A DNA stretch of 64,000 nt from NCBI RefSeq assembly GCF_040939305.1, contig NZ_CP162511.1, positions 434,001 to 498,000 on the forward strand, read 5' to 3'. This document shows, one piece after another, positions 8,169 through 17,204 of this stretch. Within the stretch, counting starts at the first letter, position 1, and every line of letters starts with the position of its first letter. The stretch is from Herbiconiux sp. A18JL235 (GTDB lineage: Bacteria > Actinomycetota > Actinomycetes > Actinomycetales > Microbacteriaceae). Position numbers and translations under genes: made by a program. A model generated the notes under the pieces. The model made no database searches and had not been told where the DNA came from. It saw only the letters and a list, made by a program, of their open reading frames with translations.

Positions 8169-11007
8169 CACGCAATGCGCGCAATCGTCGGTCGATTTCC
8201 TCGACCGACGACGCCGGCGGTGAGACCGCCGCCAACTCCGCCCGGAGAGCGCGGCCGGGCACCCACCGCACGAACGCGTCGAACTCCCGCGCCAGATCGG
8301 GGTCGTGCTCAGCCAGAGTCGTCGAGACGACCCTGCACGCATCACCTGTGTCGGCGACGTCGGCGAGATCGGAGTCGACCGTCACCGCTTGGTGAAGCCG
8401 CCCGCCCAGCGGAGCGGCGACTCGCCATTCGTAACCGCCTGCGCCCACCGTGAAGGGGGCCCGATCGGGGAGGACGATGTCGGCGAGCGTGCCAGGTGGA
8501 ACGACCGCCGAGACAGAGACCTCCGCGGGGTCGGCCGGGTTCCTGCGCCACCGCACCTCCGCCCGCCCGTAGGGGGTGTCGTGCCTCACCGCCGCGTGTT
8601 CGAGCGCCTCGACGAACCAGGGCTCGACGCGCAGCCGGCGGTAGCCGGGAGCGGCGGGGGCGAGTCCGCCGACCCGGCGGTGCAGCACATCGGCGATCGA
8701 GCCGAGGGCGTAGTGGTTGAAGGAGGTCATGCCCGAGGGGTTGATGGAGCCGTCGGGAAGCATCGAGTCCCAGCGCTCCCACATCGTGGTGGCGCCCATG
8801 GTGACGGGATAGAGCCACGACGGGCACATCCGCTGCAGCAGCAGCTGCTCGGCGGCGTGCGCCTGGCCGTTGTCGAGGAGGGCGTCGAGCACGTGCGGCG
8901 TGCCGAGGAACCCGGTGGCCATGCGGTAGCCCCCCGCGCGCAGCAGGAACGCCAGCCGGCTCGCGAGGGCCGCGCGCATCGATGCCTCGGTGACCAGGCC
9001 GAAGGCGAGTGTGAGCGCGTACGCGGCGGGTGCATCCGACATCAACCTCCCGGCAGGCGTGAGGTAGGCCCCGACGAAAGCCGCGCGGATCTCCTCGGCC
9101 ACTCGGGCGTACCGCCTCGCCTCGGCAGACGGCGAGACGATGTCGGCCACCGGGCCCGTCAGCTGCGACAGGCCGTCGGCGAGCAGCCGGGTCGAGCGGA
9201 AGAGCCAGGCCGTGGCCACCACGCCGGGGTCGGCCTTCGCCTTGTCGGGGCGGGAGGCGGTGGGGTCGAGCCAGTCGCCGTACTGGAAACCGCGCTCCCA
9301 CAGCCGGCCGGGGCCGGCGGCTTCGAGGGCGTGGTCGACCCAGGCGGCCATGCTGGGCAGCTGGCGCTCGAGCAGGGCGAGGTCGCCGTAGCGCTCGAAC
9401 AGCACGCTCGGCACTGCAGTCGCGGCGTCGCCCCAGCCGGCTGCGGCGACGTCGCTCAGCTCGCCCAGAACGTCGGGCACCACGGTCGGCACCCTCCCGC
9501 CGCGCTCGCGCTGCTCGAGGGAGAGGTCGGTGAGCCAGCTGCCGAAGAAGGCGTCGACGTCGAAGAGGGAGGTGGCTGCCGGGGCGAACACCTGGGCGTC
9601 ACCGGTCCAGCCCAGCCGCTCGTCGCGCTGCGGGCAGTCGGTGGGCAGCGCAAGCGCGTTGCCACGGAGGCTCTGCACCACGTTCTCGTGAAGGCGTTCG
9701 AGGAGCGGCTCGGAACAGCTGAACCACCCGGTGCGCGTGAGATCGGTGTGCAGCACGACGGCGCGGAAGGCGTCGATGTCGAACTCGCCGGGCCAGCCGG
9801 CCACCTCGACGTAGCGGAAGCCGTGGAAGGTGAACTCGGGCTCGACGGTCTCCGGGCCCTCCCCCGCCAGCACGTGCGTGTCGATCGAGCTCGCGGCGCG
9901 CAGCGCCCGCACGCACAGCTCGCCGTCTTCGAGCACCTCGGCGTGCCGGAGAGTGATGGTGGCGGCGCGGGGGCCGTCGACGGTGTAGCGCACGCGGCCC
10001 ACCACGATGCGCCCGAAGTCGAGCACGGTCGCGCCGGAGGGGGTGGTGAGCACGTCGACCGGGGCGATCTCCCCGATGCGCCGCACCGGCTCCATGTCGA
10101 CCGACTCCGGTTCGAGCGCGAGCGGGCGAGTGGCGACCGGATGCCACGACGAGTCGTCGAAGAACGGCTGGTTCCAGCCGGGCTGCCGGCGGCGGGCATC
10201 CGTCGTCTCTCCGGCGTAGAGCCCGCTCGACACGAACTCGCTCTCGACGGTGCTGCGCCAGCCGTCAGCGGAGCCGAGGCGCTCGACGGTGCCGTCGGCG
10301 TGCTCGAGCCTGAGCTCGATCGAGACGGCGGGCTGGTCGCCGTAGAAGCGGGCAGCCCGGGCGCCGAAGCCGTAGGCCTCGGTGTACCAGCCGCCCGCGA
10401 GCCGCACGGCGAGGGCGTTGCGGCCGGTGCGCAGAAGCGGGGTCACGTCGGTGGTCTCGTGGGCGAGCCGATGCTGGTACACCGTCCACCCGGGTTTCAG
10501 CAGGTGGTCGTCGACGTCGACGCCGTTCACGGCGACCTGGTAGACGCCGAGGGCTGTGGCGAACAGGGTGGCTCGGGTGACGGATGCGGCGACATCGAGC
10601 TCGGTGCGCAGCAGCACCGGTTGTGCCTCAAGGGTGGGTGCCGGGTGCGAGAGCAGGGGAGCGCGCCAGGGCTCCTCGCGGAAGGCGGTGAGGAAGGGGA
10701 GCGGTTCGCTCCAGGGGGTGAGCGAGCCGTCGTCGCCCACGAGCTGCAGGTCGAGCGAGTGCTGCGTGCCCGGCTCGAGCGGGGGGAAGGGCCAGGGCAC
10801 GAGCACGGATTCGGCGCCCGCGAGCTCGCGCACCTCGGTTCCGTCGAGGCGGAGGCGCGCGCCCGCCTGCGCCCAGGGCCCGTGGGCCTCCACGATCCAC
10901 GACACCGGCGGACCGGGCTCCGTGATCGGAGCCCGGCCGCGTCGGCGGCCCAGCCTCAGCGACGCGATGCGCGCCGAGGCCGGGCCGTGCCCGTCGGGGG
11001 TGTTCAG
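8158..11007 (-). CDS. GH78 alpha-L-rhamnosidase
   Basis: About 949 residues. After an N-terminal region (SARIASLRLG) and two beta-sandwich domains there is an (alpha/alpha)6 barrel with the GH78 signature DCPQRDERLGWTGDAQ, whose Glu is the general acid. The second conserved region is TTMWERWDSMLPDG, followed by SFNHYALGS. It removes terminal L-rhamnose from plant glycosides or pectin side chains. There is no signal peptide, so it is probably cytoplasmic. The start is unusual: no ATG, GTG or TTG is in frame near the conserved N-terminus, and a CTG at 11007 overlaps the upstream TGA by four bases (CTGA). A GTG further in, near PPVSWIV, is the alternative. Confidence 0.87.
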   Translation of the reverse strand: MNTPDGHGPASARIASLRLGRRRGRAPITEPGPPVSWIVEAHGPWAQAGARLRLDGTEVRELAGAESVLVPWPFPPLEPGTQHSLDLQLVGDDGSLTPWSEPLPFLTAFREEPWRAPLLSHPAPTLEAQPVLLRTELDVAASVTRATLFATALGVYQVAVNGVDVDDHLLKPGWTVYQHRLAHETTDVTPLLRTGRNALAVRLAGGWYTEAYGFGARAARFYGDQPAVSIELRLEHADGTVERLGSADGWRSTVESEFVSSGLYAGETTDARRRQPGWNQPFFDDSSWHPVATRPLALEPESVDMEPVRRIGEIAPVDVLTTPSGATVLDFGRIVVGRVRYTVDGPRAATITLRHAEVLEDGELCVRALRAASSIDTHVLAGEGPETVEPEFTFHGFRYVEVAGWPGEFDIDAFRAVVLHTDLTRTGWFSCSEPLLERLHENVVQSLRGNALALPTDCPQRDERLGWTGDAQVFAPAATSLFDVDAFFGSWLTDLSLEQRERGGRVPTVVPDVLGELSDVAAAGWGDAATAVPSVLFERYGDLALLERQLPSMAAWVDHALEAAGPGRLWERGFQYGDWLDPTASRPDKAKADPGVVATAWLFRSTRLLADGLSQLTGPVADIVSPSAEARRYARVAEEIRAAFVGAYLTPAGRLMSDAPAAYALTLAFGLVTEASMRAALASRLAFLLRAGGYRMATGFLGTPHVLDALLDNGQAHAAEQLLLQRMCPSWLYPVTMGATTMWERWDSMLPDGSINPSGMTSFNHYALGSIADVLHRRVGGLAPAAPGYRRLRVEPWFVEALEHAAVRHDTPYGRAEVRWRRNPADPAEVSVSAVVPPGTLADIVLPDRAPFTVGAGGYEWRVAAPLGGRLHQAVTVDSDLADVADTGDACRVVSTTLAEHDPDLAREFDAFVRWVPGRALRAELAAVSPPASSVEEIDRRLRALRVDM

Positions 11008-14000
11008 CTCTCCGCCCGACGGCGTCGCACGAGAGCGAAGGCGCCGGCTCCGAGGAGCAGGAAGGCGACCACGGCGAGCACTCCCGCCGCCGCGTTGCCG
11101 GTCTCGCCGAGCGCCGAGGCGCCTGCGGAACCGCCGCTCCCGTCGCCCGACCCGCCGTCGTCGCCGCCGTTGCCGTTGCCCGGGCCGCCCGGCGTTCCGG
11201 GGGCCGGGGTAGCGCCGGGAGTGCCGGGAGCCGGGGTGTCGGTCGGCGTGGGCGTGCCCGTGGGCTCGGGCGTCGGGGACGGCTCGGGCGTCGGCTCCGG
11301 CTCCTGCGCCGCGAGCAGGTGCAGCGCGTTGAACTGTGCCGAGTCCTTCTCGGCGGCAATGCCGCCTCCCCAGGCGATGTAGCCGGCGCGACCTGAGCCG
11401 TCGGCCTCGTTCACGAGCAGCGATCCGCTGAACAGTGCCGAGTCGGCACGCGCACCGCCGAGTCGCTGCCACGGCACGGCCACCTCGTACACGGTACGGC
11501 CGGCGGCGTCGTCGCGGGTGATCTGCACCTGGGCGCCGGTCACGGTTCCCGCTCCTTCGCCGACGGAGAGCCAGCGGTAGAGTTGCGGGCCGTCGGCGGT
11601 GAGCGCGACACCGAACTCGTTCCAGGCGGTCGCCTCGCCGGGTGCGCCGTCGGCGACGGTGAACTGGATCGAGTCGCCCTGCCAGATCGTGCTGCCCGAG
11701 GAGGGCTGGTCGTGCACGTCGTCGGCGATGTCGGCGCTCAGGTACAGGTTGTCGTCGTCCCAGGTGTACCAGACCGTGCCCGACAAGTCGGCGGGGCCGG
11801 TCGAACCCACGGTCTGGTCGTCGCCGACAGCCGCGAGGTCGATCGACGGAACGCCCTCGAGGTCGTCGAGCACCCCGTCGACCGCGATGGTGCGGTGCGC
11901 GACCTCGGCTGCGGCGCCCACGTCGAGCGGACGCACGCTGCCGGATGCGGTGAGCTCGCCACCGTCGACCGACGCCCGGGCGGTCCACGCGGTGGTGTCG
12001 GCGAGCTCGGCGAGGGGCACGTCGGCGACGAGCTCCGAGGAGCCGGCCAACGCTCCGTCCGTCACCAGCACTCCCGAGGCGTCCCCGAGCGTGTACGACA
12101 ACTCCGACACCGTGGTGGCGTCGGGGGAGGCGTTGCTCACCCGCAGCCGCAGCACCGAGGCGCCGTCGTCGTCGATGGCGTGACCGCCCGAGAGCTGGAG
12201 TGCCTCCGAGACCGTGGTCGAGGCGCTGAGCGTGCCGAGATACGTTCCCGCTCCGGTGAGCTCAGCCGACACACTGTAGCTGCCGGTGGCGGTCGGGGCG
12301 GGCAGCTCGAAGTCGAGCGTCGCCTGCTCCCCGGCGCCGGCGGTCTGCGAGACCTCCGTGCCGTCGGTGAACGTCAGGGTGAACGCCGTCTCCGTCGCAC
12401 CCGCAGTGTTGTCCATCGTCCAGTGCGCCGAGACCGGCGCCCCGACGAAGGCCGCGTCGAGCGTGAGCGAGGTGGCCGAGCTCACCGGGGCGGAGACGTC
12501 GCCGCTCAGGTAGACCGGGGCCTCGCCGAGATCGAGCGTGAGCTCGGCGCCGTCACCGGCATCCACCGTGTGGGCCGCACCGTACGCATCCGTGATGGTC
12601 ACGGTGCCGGTCGCCTCGACGCTCACCACCTGGGGGCTCAGCGACCACAGCGCGCGCAGCGGGCCGCCCGGCGTGGTGAAGCCGAGGTTCCAGACATCGG
12701 CGATGCTCTCATCGCGGTCGGTGAAGCTCGCACCGGCCAGCTGGTGAGCGGCCGTCGAGTAGGCCACGTAGCCGGGCTTCGGGGTGAAGGCGCCGAGCGC
12801 GTCGTCGGGGTGGTGCAGCAGACCGAAGTTGTTCTCGGTCTCGGCCGGGTCGGTGCCGTCATTGACGAAGTCATAGTAGTAGTACCGCTCGACGCCGTCC
12901 ATGGTGGCGATGAGTGCCGACTTCGCCACGTTCGCCGCCTGCGAGGCCTCGCTCACCGCGCGCGCGTTCGTGCCGGTCGGCCAGCCGTGCTCGGTGATCC
13001 ACATCGGCTTCGACTGGCCGTCGTTGTACTCGCGCACCAGCGCGTCGACCTGCTCGAGCCGGTCGGCCAGCGCTTCGGCACCTGCCGGGTAGCTGTACGG
13101 GTGCAGCACGATGCCGTCGACGTAGTCGAGCGCGCCGAGGGCGAAGGTGTCTTCGAGCCACGAGGTGTTGAGGTCGGCGACCGCAGGGCCGATCACGGGC
13201 AAGCCGGGAGCAGCTGCCTTCACGGCGGGAGATGCCGACTTCAGCAGGTTCACGTAGTCGGCTGCCGAGACGTTGGTGTTGCCGCCGAGGCCGAGGTCCC
13301 ACTCGTTCCACAGCTCGATGCCCGAGGCGCTGTCCTGGAACTCGCTCGCCATCGCGGCAGCGTACGAGGAGTACGCCGCGACCGCCTCATCGCTCACCGG
13401 GCCGTTGCCCGAGTCGTAGAGCGGGTTGCCGTAGCCGGCCAGCAGCAGCGGGGCGACACCCAGCTCGTCGGCCTGGTCGAGGAACTCGGCGCGCGGCCGG
13501 GCCCAGTCGTAGACGCCCGGCTCGGTCTCGACCTCGCTCCAGTAGACCTCGTCGCGCAGCTGGGCGAAGCCGCCCTCCGCGAGCAGCTGCATGCTGTCGG
13601 GGCTCCAGCTCTGGCCGTAGTGCGTCGCTGCGGCAAAGCGGCCTTCGGCAGATTCGTCGCTGGACAGCGGCTCTGCGAGCCGGGCGAAGGTGGTCTCCTG
13701 GTGGCCGATCACCGTGTCGCCCTCCCAGGCGTCGACGGTGAGCTCATACCAGCCGAGGTCGAGTCCGTCGATGCCGAGCGATCCGGCTCCGCCTTCCACC
13801 TGATGCTCGCCCGACGAGATGACGGCGCCCGAGGTGTCGGTCACCCGCCAGTCGAGTCGGTCGGCGGTCGTGGTGAACGGGAACGCTGTCGGCTCGCCCG
13901 GGGTGAAGATGTTGCCGACCGTGCTCTGCCCCAGGGCGAACGACGATGCCTGGTCGGCCGCGTGAGCCACGATGTCGTCGATGAGCAGGCTCGCCGTGGG

Positions 14001-14573
14001 CACCGAGGTATCGGTGCGCGCGAAGGCGTTCAGCACGAAGCCGAGCTGCTGGGCCGGGCCGTGCCAGACGCCGTCGGCAGCGCCGCCCCACGAGCCGTGC
14101 TGCTCCTCGCCGGCCGGTGAGGCGAGGGTGATCTCCTGCCAGCCGTCGGAGGCGGGAACGGGAAGGAAGGTCTGGTGCGTCTGGCCGGTGCTGTCGACCA
14201 GCTGGACGCCGAGGCTCGAGACGTTGACCGTCTTCACCCAGAAGCTGAGCGAGTCGACCTCCACGCCTGCGAGCGGGCGGTAGGCCATCTCCCATCCGGC
14301 GTCCGACACCGCGGCGGTGTCGAGATCGATCGCGAGCGCCGCGGCACCCGAGTGCGAGTCGGCCGAGACGGCAGCGGGCACGCCGCTGCCCGTGGTGCCG
14401 TCGAAGCTCACCCCCGACCAGCCGTCGGCCGACTCGACGCCGAGGTCGGTCGTGGCTGCGGATGCGGCTGTCGCGGGCGCGAGCAGGGCGACCCCTGCGA
14501 GGGCGGCCGTGGCGATCACCGCCAGGGCGCGCCGGGCGCTGCGGCGGGGGAAGGGCGGGGGATGACCTGACAC
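11004..14573 (-). CDS. Secreted, cell-wall-anchored multidomain glycoside hydrolase (clan GH-A)
   Basis: 1189 residues from the GTG at 14573, which follows GAGGAG. A signal peptide (ALAVIATAALAGVALLAPA, then ASAA) precedes a carbohydrate-binding-like beta-sandwich. The barrel lies at about residues 310-610, with acid/base Glu in ELWNEWDLG (about 421) and nucleophile Glu in WITEHGWP (about 527), the spacing of clan GH-A families such as GH39 or GH5. Ig-like domains follow, then a CBM9/DOMON-like domain (about 890-1070, IAVDGVLDDLEG and YTWDDDNLYLSADI). A Pro/Thr-rich linker leads to LGETG, a hydrophobic helix and RRRR, which is a sortase signal. It would attack plant polysaccharide at the cell surface and feed GH78. 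Confidence 0.83.
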   Translation of the reverse strand: MSGHPPPFPRRSARRALAVIATAALAGVALLAPATAASAATTDLGVESADGWSGVSFDGTTGSGVPAAVSADSHSGAAALAIDLDTAAVSDAGWEMAYRPLAGVEVDSLSFWVKTVNVSSLGVQLVDSTGQTHQTFLPVPASDGWQEITLASPAGEEQHGSWGGAADGVWHGPAQQLGFVLNAFARTDTSVPTASLLIDDIVAHAADQASSFALGQSTVGNIFTPGEPTAFPFTTTADRLDWRVTDTSGAVISSGEHQVEGGAGSLGIDGLDLGWYELTVDAWEGDTVIGHQETTFARLAEPLSSDESAEGRFAAATHYGQSWSPDSMQLLAEGGFAQLRDEVYWSEVETEPGVYDWARPRAEFLDQADELGVAPLLLAGYGNPLYDSGNGPVSDEAVAAYSSYAAAMASEFQDSASGIELWNEWDLGLGGNTNVSAADYVNLLKSASPAVKAAAPGLPVIGPAVADLNTSWLEDTFALGALDYVDGIVLHPYSYPAGAEALADRLEQVDALVREYNDGQSKPMWITEHGWPTGTNARAVSEASQAANVAKSALIATMDGVERYYYYDFVNDGTDPAETENNFGLLHHPDDALGAFTPKPGYVAYSTAAHQLAGASFTDRDESIADVWNLGFTTPGGPLRALWSLSPQVVSVEATGTVTITDAYGAAHTVDAGDGAELTLDLGEAPVYLSGDVSAPVSSATSLTLDAAFVGAPVSAHWTMDNTAGATETAFTLTFTDGTEVSQTAGAGEQATLDFELPAPTATGSYSVSAELTGAGTYLGTLSASTTVSEALQLSGGHAIDDDGASVLRLRVSNASPDATTVSELSYTLGDASGVLVTDGALAGSSELVADVPLAELADTTAWTARASVDGGELTASGSVRPLDVGAAAEVAHRTIAVDGVLDDLEGVPSIDLAAVGDDQTVGSTGPADLSGTVWYTWDDDNLYLSADIADDVHDQPSSGSTIWQGDSIQFTVADGAPGEATAWNEFGVALTADGPQLYRWLSVGEGAGTVTGAQVQITRDDAAGRTVYEVAVPWQRLGGARADSALFSGSLLVNEADGSGRAGYIAWGGGIAAEKDSAQFNALHLLAAQEPEPTPEPSPTPEPTGTPTPTDTPAPGTPGATPAPGTPGGPGNGNGGDDGGSGDGSGGSAGASALGETGNAAAGVLAVVAFLLLGAGAFALVRRRRAES

Positions 14574-14603
14574 CTGTTGTCTCCTCGTCGAGTTATTGAT
14601 GCA

Positions 14604-14657
14604 GGAAAAGCGTTTTCCTTGTGGGACATTGTCGGGACATCGCGGCGTTGGTGTCAA
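14604..14657 (-). promoter_or_regulatory. Promoter of glycosidase operon with LacI-type operator
   Basis: Minus-strand -35 TTGACA (14652-14657) and -10 GACAAT (14628-14633) are 18 bases apart. The operator GGAAAAGCGTTTTCC (14604-14618), with perfect six-base arms, sits just downstream of the predicted start of transcription. This is the classic arrangement for a LacI-family repressor. Confidence 0.62.
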
Positions 14658-14724
14658 ACGGTTCTTGAGAAACCGGCTTTGGCCACAATTCCGCATCATT
14701 CGGCGGATCTTTCCAAATTTGGTT

Positions 14725-14776
14725 TTGACGAGCGGCCCTTTGGGTGGTAGACATCGATCAGGGAAAGCGATTTTCT
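14725..14776 (+). promoter_or_regulatory. Promoter of importer operon with LacI-type operator
   Basis: TTGACG (14725-14730) is followed after 17 bases by TAGACA (14748-14753). Just after it lies GGAAAGCGATTTTCT (14762-14776), closely related to the site at 14604-14618 and to GGAAACCGCTTTTC at 32788-32801. The two divergent operons are therefore probably repressed by the same LacI protein. Confidence 0.58.
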
Positions 14777-14823
14777 TCCCAGCACCCCCGTCCTCATCCT
14801 CAGATCCTCCCCAAGGAGTTTCA

Positions 14824-16185
14824 ATGACGAAACGCATCCGCTCAGCAGCGGCTCTCCTCGCCCTCGGCGGTCTCGCCGCGGCCACCCTCGTCGGGTGCTC
14901 GAGCGGCACGTCCGCCGAGTCCGACGGCAAGGTCGTGATCCAGATCGGCGACCGGCCGAGCTCCGACCGCCCCGAAGACCGGCAGTACTTCGACGATCGC
15001 GTCGCCGCGTTCGAGGAGGCCAACCCCGACATCGACCTCGACCCCGTCGAGACCGGTTACGACGCCACCACCTTCCAGGCGCTCGCCGCCGGCGGGAGCC
15101 TCCCCGACGTCATGAGCGTGCCGCTCACCGAGCCGCAGGGCCTCATTGCCCGCGGTCAGGCGGCCGACCTCACCGACGCCCTGAAGTCGGAGGGTCTCTA
15201 CGACTCGCTCAACCCGACCATCCTGAAGCTCGCCGAGAACGGCGACGGCCAGGCCTTCGCCATCCCCACGAACGCCTACTCCTTCGGCCTCGTCTACAAC
15301 CGCGACCTGTTCACGAAGGCGGGCCTCGACCCCGACAACCCACCCACGACGTGGGAGGAGGTGCGCGAGGCGGCCAAGGCCATCAAGGCGGCCACCGGCG
15401 CTGCCGGCTTCTCGGTGCTCAGCACCAACAACACCGGCGGCTGGCAGTTCACCGGCATCACCTACTCCTACGGCGGAACCGTCGAGAACGCCGACGGCAG
15501 TGAGGCGACCTTCGACGACACCCCGTCGACCGAGGCGCTCGAGAACATCCAGGCCATGCGCTGGGAAGACGGAACGCTCCCGGAGAACGCGCTCTACGAC
15601 GTGCAGTCGCAGGGCCAGGACTTCGCCGCCGGCAAGATCGGCATGGTCATCGGCGCATCCGACTACTACTACACCGTGGTGCAGAACCTGAAGCTGCCCG
15701 CCGAGAACTTCGGCATCGGCGGCATGCCGCAGAACGACGGTGTCAACGGCACCCTCAGCGGCGGCACGGTGCAGATCGTCAACCCGTCGGCGACCGAGGA
15801 GGAGAAGGAGGCCGCTGTCAAGTGGGTCAAGTTCTTCTACCTGCAGCCCTACCTCGACGAGGAGACCGCCGTCGCCGCCGCCAAGGCGTCGAACGAGGCC
15901 GGTTCCGTCACGGGTCTCCCCGGTCTGCCGGTCGTGAACTCCGACGAGTACGACACCTACTTCCAGTGGATCGCCGACTACGTCAACGTCCCCACCGCCA
16001 ACTTCGCGCCCTATCAGGCAGCCTCCTCCGAGATCCCGGTCGTGGCGGAGCCGGTGAACAACGCTCAGGAGGTCTACGGTGCACTCGACACCGTGGTGCA
16101 GACCGTGCTGACCGACCAGAACGCCGACATCCCGGGCCTGCTCAGCAAGGCCCAGTCGGACGTGCAGTCGCGACTCGGTCGCTGA
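14824..16185 (+). CDS. Sugar-binding lipoprotein of second CUT1-type importer
   Basis: A 453-residue family 1 solute-binding lipoprotein. The ATG at 14824 is preceded by CAAGGAG. The signal sequence ends in the lipobox LVGC. The mature part, VVIQIGDRPSSDRPEDR, and a C-terminal region rich in aromatic residues fit an oligosaccharide or uronide-oligosaccharide binder. It is the first gene of a six-kilobase plus-strand operon with two permeases, an NAD-dependent dehydrogenase and a ManD-like dehydratase, and is divergent from the surface glycosidase that may generate its ligand. No ATPase gene is present. Confidence 0.9.
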   Translation: MTKRIRSAAALLALGGLAAATLVGCSSGTSAESDGKVVIQIGDRPSSDRPEDRQYFDDRVAAFEEANPDIDLDPVETGYDATTFQALAAGGSLPDVMSVPLTEPQGLIARGQAADLTDALKSEGLYDSLNPTILKLAENGDGQAFAIPTNAYSFGLVYNRDLFTKAGLDPDNPPTTWEEVREAAKAIKAATGAAGFSVLSTNNTGGWQFTGITYSYGGTVENADGSEATFDDTPSTEALENIQAMRWEDGTLPENALYDVQSQGQDFAAGKIGMVIGASDYYYTVVQNLKLPAENFGIGGMPQNDGVNGTLSGGTVQIVNPSATEEEKEAAVKWVKFFYLQPYLDEETAVAAAKASNEAGSVTGLPGLPVVNSDEYDTYFQWIADYVNVPTANFAPYQAASSEIPVVAEPVNNAQEVYGALDTVVQTVLTDQNADIPGLLSKAQSDVQSRLGR

Positions 16186-16191
16186 CGCACC

Positions 16192-16226
16192 GGGGAGGCG
16201 GGCTTCGTGGTGGGGCCCGCCTCCCC
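16192..16226 (+). terminator. Hairpin between binding protein and permease genes
   Basis: Perfect 12-bp arms, GGGGAGGCGGGC at 16192-16203 and its complement at 16215-16226, with an 11-base loop, starting seven bases after the stop codon. There is no long U-run, so partial termination or mRNA protection is more likely than full termination. Confidence 0.7.
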
Positions 16227-16259
16227 TCTCCTCTCCACCACCACGACAGGAGTCTCCCG

Positions 16260-17204
16260 ATGAGCGAACAGCTTCGTCTGCGTCGCACCGCCGTTCCCCG
16301 GGCGGGTGATGTGCCCGCCCTCACCCGGCGCTGGCGCCGTGCCCGCCCCGGGTTCGTGGCACTCGGCATCGCCCTTCCGGCGATCCTCGTCTACCTCTAC
16401 TTCTCCTGGGGCCCGATCGTCAGCTCGCTCATCATGAGCTGGCAGAACCCGATCCCGGGCGGCACCGCGGAGTGGGTGGGGTGGGACAACTTCACCTACG
16501 TGCTGAGCGACCCCGGTCTCCCGCAAGCCGCCCTCAACACCGTCTACTACACGGTGCTCGCCGTGCTCTTCGGCTTCCCGGTGCCGCTCGCGCTCGCCGT
16601 GTTCATCTCGGAGCTGCGCAAGAAGAGCTGGTACTTCAGCGGGCTCGCCTACCTCCCCGTCGTGGTGCCGCCGGTCGTCGCCATCCTGCTCTGGAAGTTC
16701 TTCTACGAGCCGAGCTCCGACGGCGTCTTCAACTCGATTCTCGGTCTCGTCGGAATCGGCCCGCTGCCCTGGCTCAACTCCACCGCCATGGCGATGCCCT
16801 CCATCGTGCTCGAGACCACCTGGGCCGGTGCCGGCTCGGCGGTCATCATCTACATCGCCGCCCTCACCAGTGTTCCGAGCGAGCTCTACGAGGCGGCCGA
16901 ACTCGACGGCGCCGGCATCTGGAAGCGCGTCTGGCACATCACCCTCCCGCAGATGCGCGGCATCATCGGCACGATGCTGCTGCTGCAGGTGATCGGCACC
17001 ATGCAGATCTTCACCGAGCCGTTCCTGTTCACCGGCGGTGGGCCGCAGAACGCCACCAAGACGCTGCTCATGTCGGTCTACGACTACGCCTTCATCAGGG
17101 TCGACTACGGGGCGGCCACCGCGCTCAGCGTGCTGCTCGCCGTCGTGCTCAGCATCTTCTCCGTCGCCTACCTCCTCCTCACCCGCCGCTGGAGCCGCTC
17201 ATGA
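16260..17204 (+). CDS. Carbohydrate ABC transporter permease, MalF type
   Basis: 314 residues beginning MSEQLRLRRTAVPRAGDV, with six membrane segments and an EAA loop SELYEAAELDGAGIWKRV. The ATG at 16260 follows CAGGAG. It forms the membrane channel with the next permease, whose ATG overlaps this stop by four bases. The importer probably borrows a shared ATPase from elsewhere in the genome. Confidence 0.9.
   Translation: MSEQLRLRRTAVPRAGDVPALTRRWRRARPGFVALGIALPAILVYLYFSWGPIVSSLIMSWQNPIPGGTAEWVGWDNFTYVLSDPGLPQAALNTVYYTVLAVLFGFPVPLALAVFISELRKKSWYFSGLAYLPVVVPPVVAILLWKFFYEPSSDGVFNSILGLVGIGPLPWLNSTAMAMPSIVLETTWAGAGSAVIIYIAALTSVPSELYEAAELDGAGIWKRVWHITLPQMRGIIGTMLLLQVIGTMQIFTEPFLFTGGGPQNATKTLLMSVYDYAFIRVDYGAATALSVLLAVVLSIFSVAYLLLTRRWSRS

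Noticed and set aside
8305..11382. A plus-strand open frame of more than 1000 codons opposite the GH78 gene
   Set aside because: Its translation is Arg/Gly/Glu-rich without any recognisable domain and mirrors a well-supported minus-strand gene; long antisense frames are normal at this GC content.
11583..14120. A plus-strand frame of 845 codons opposite the anchored glycosidase
   Set aside because: Low-complexity Arg/Val/Gly composition, no motifs, and the minus strand has clear domains.
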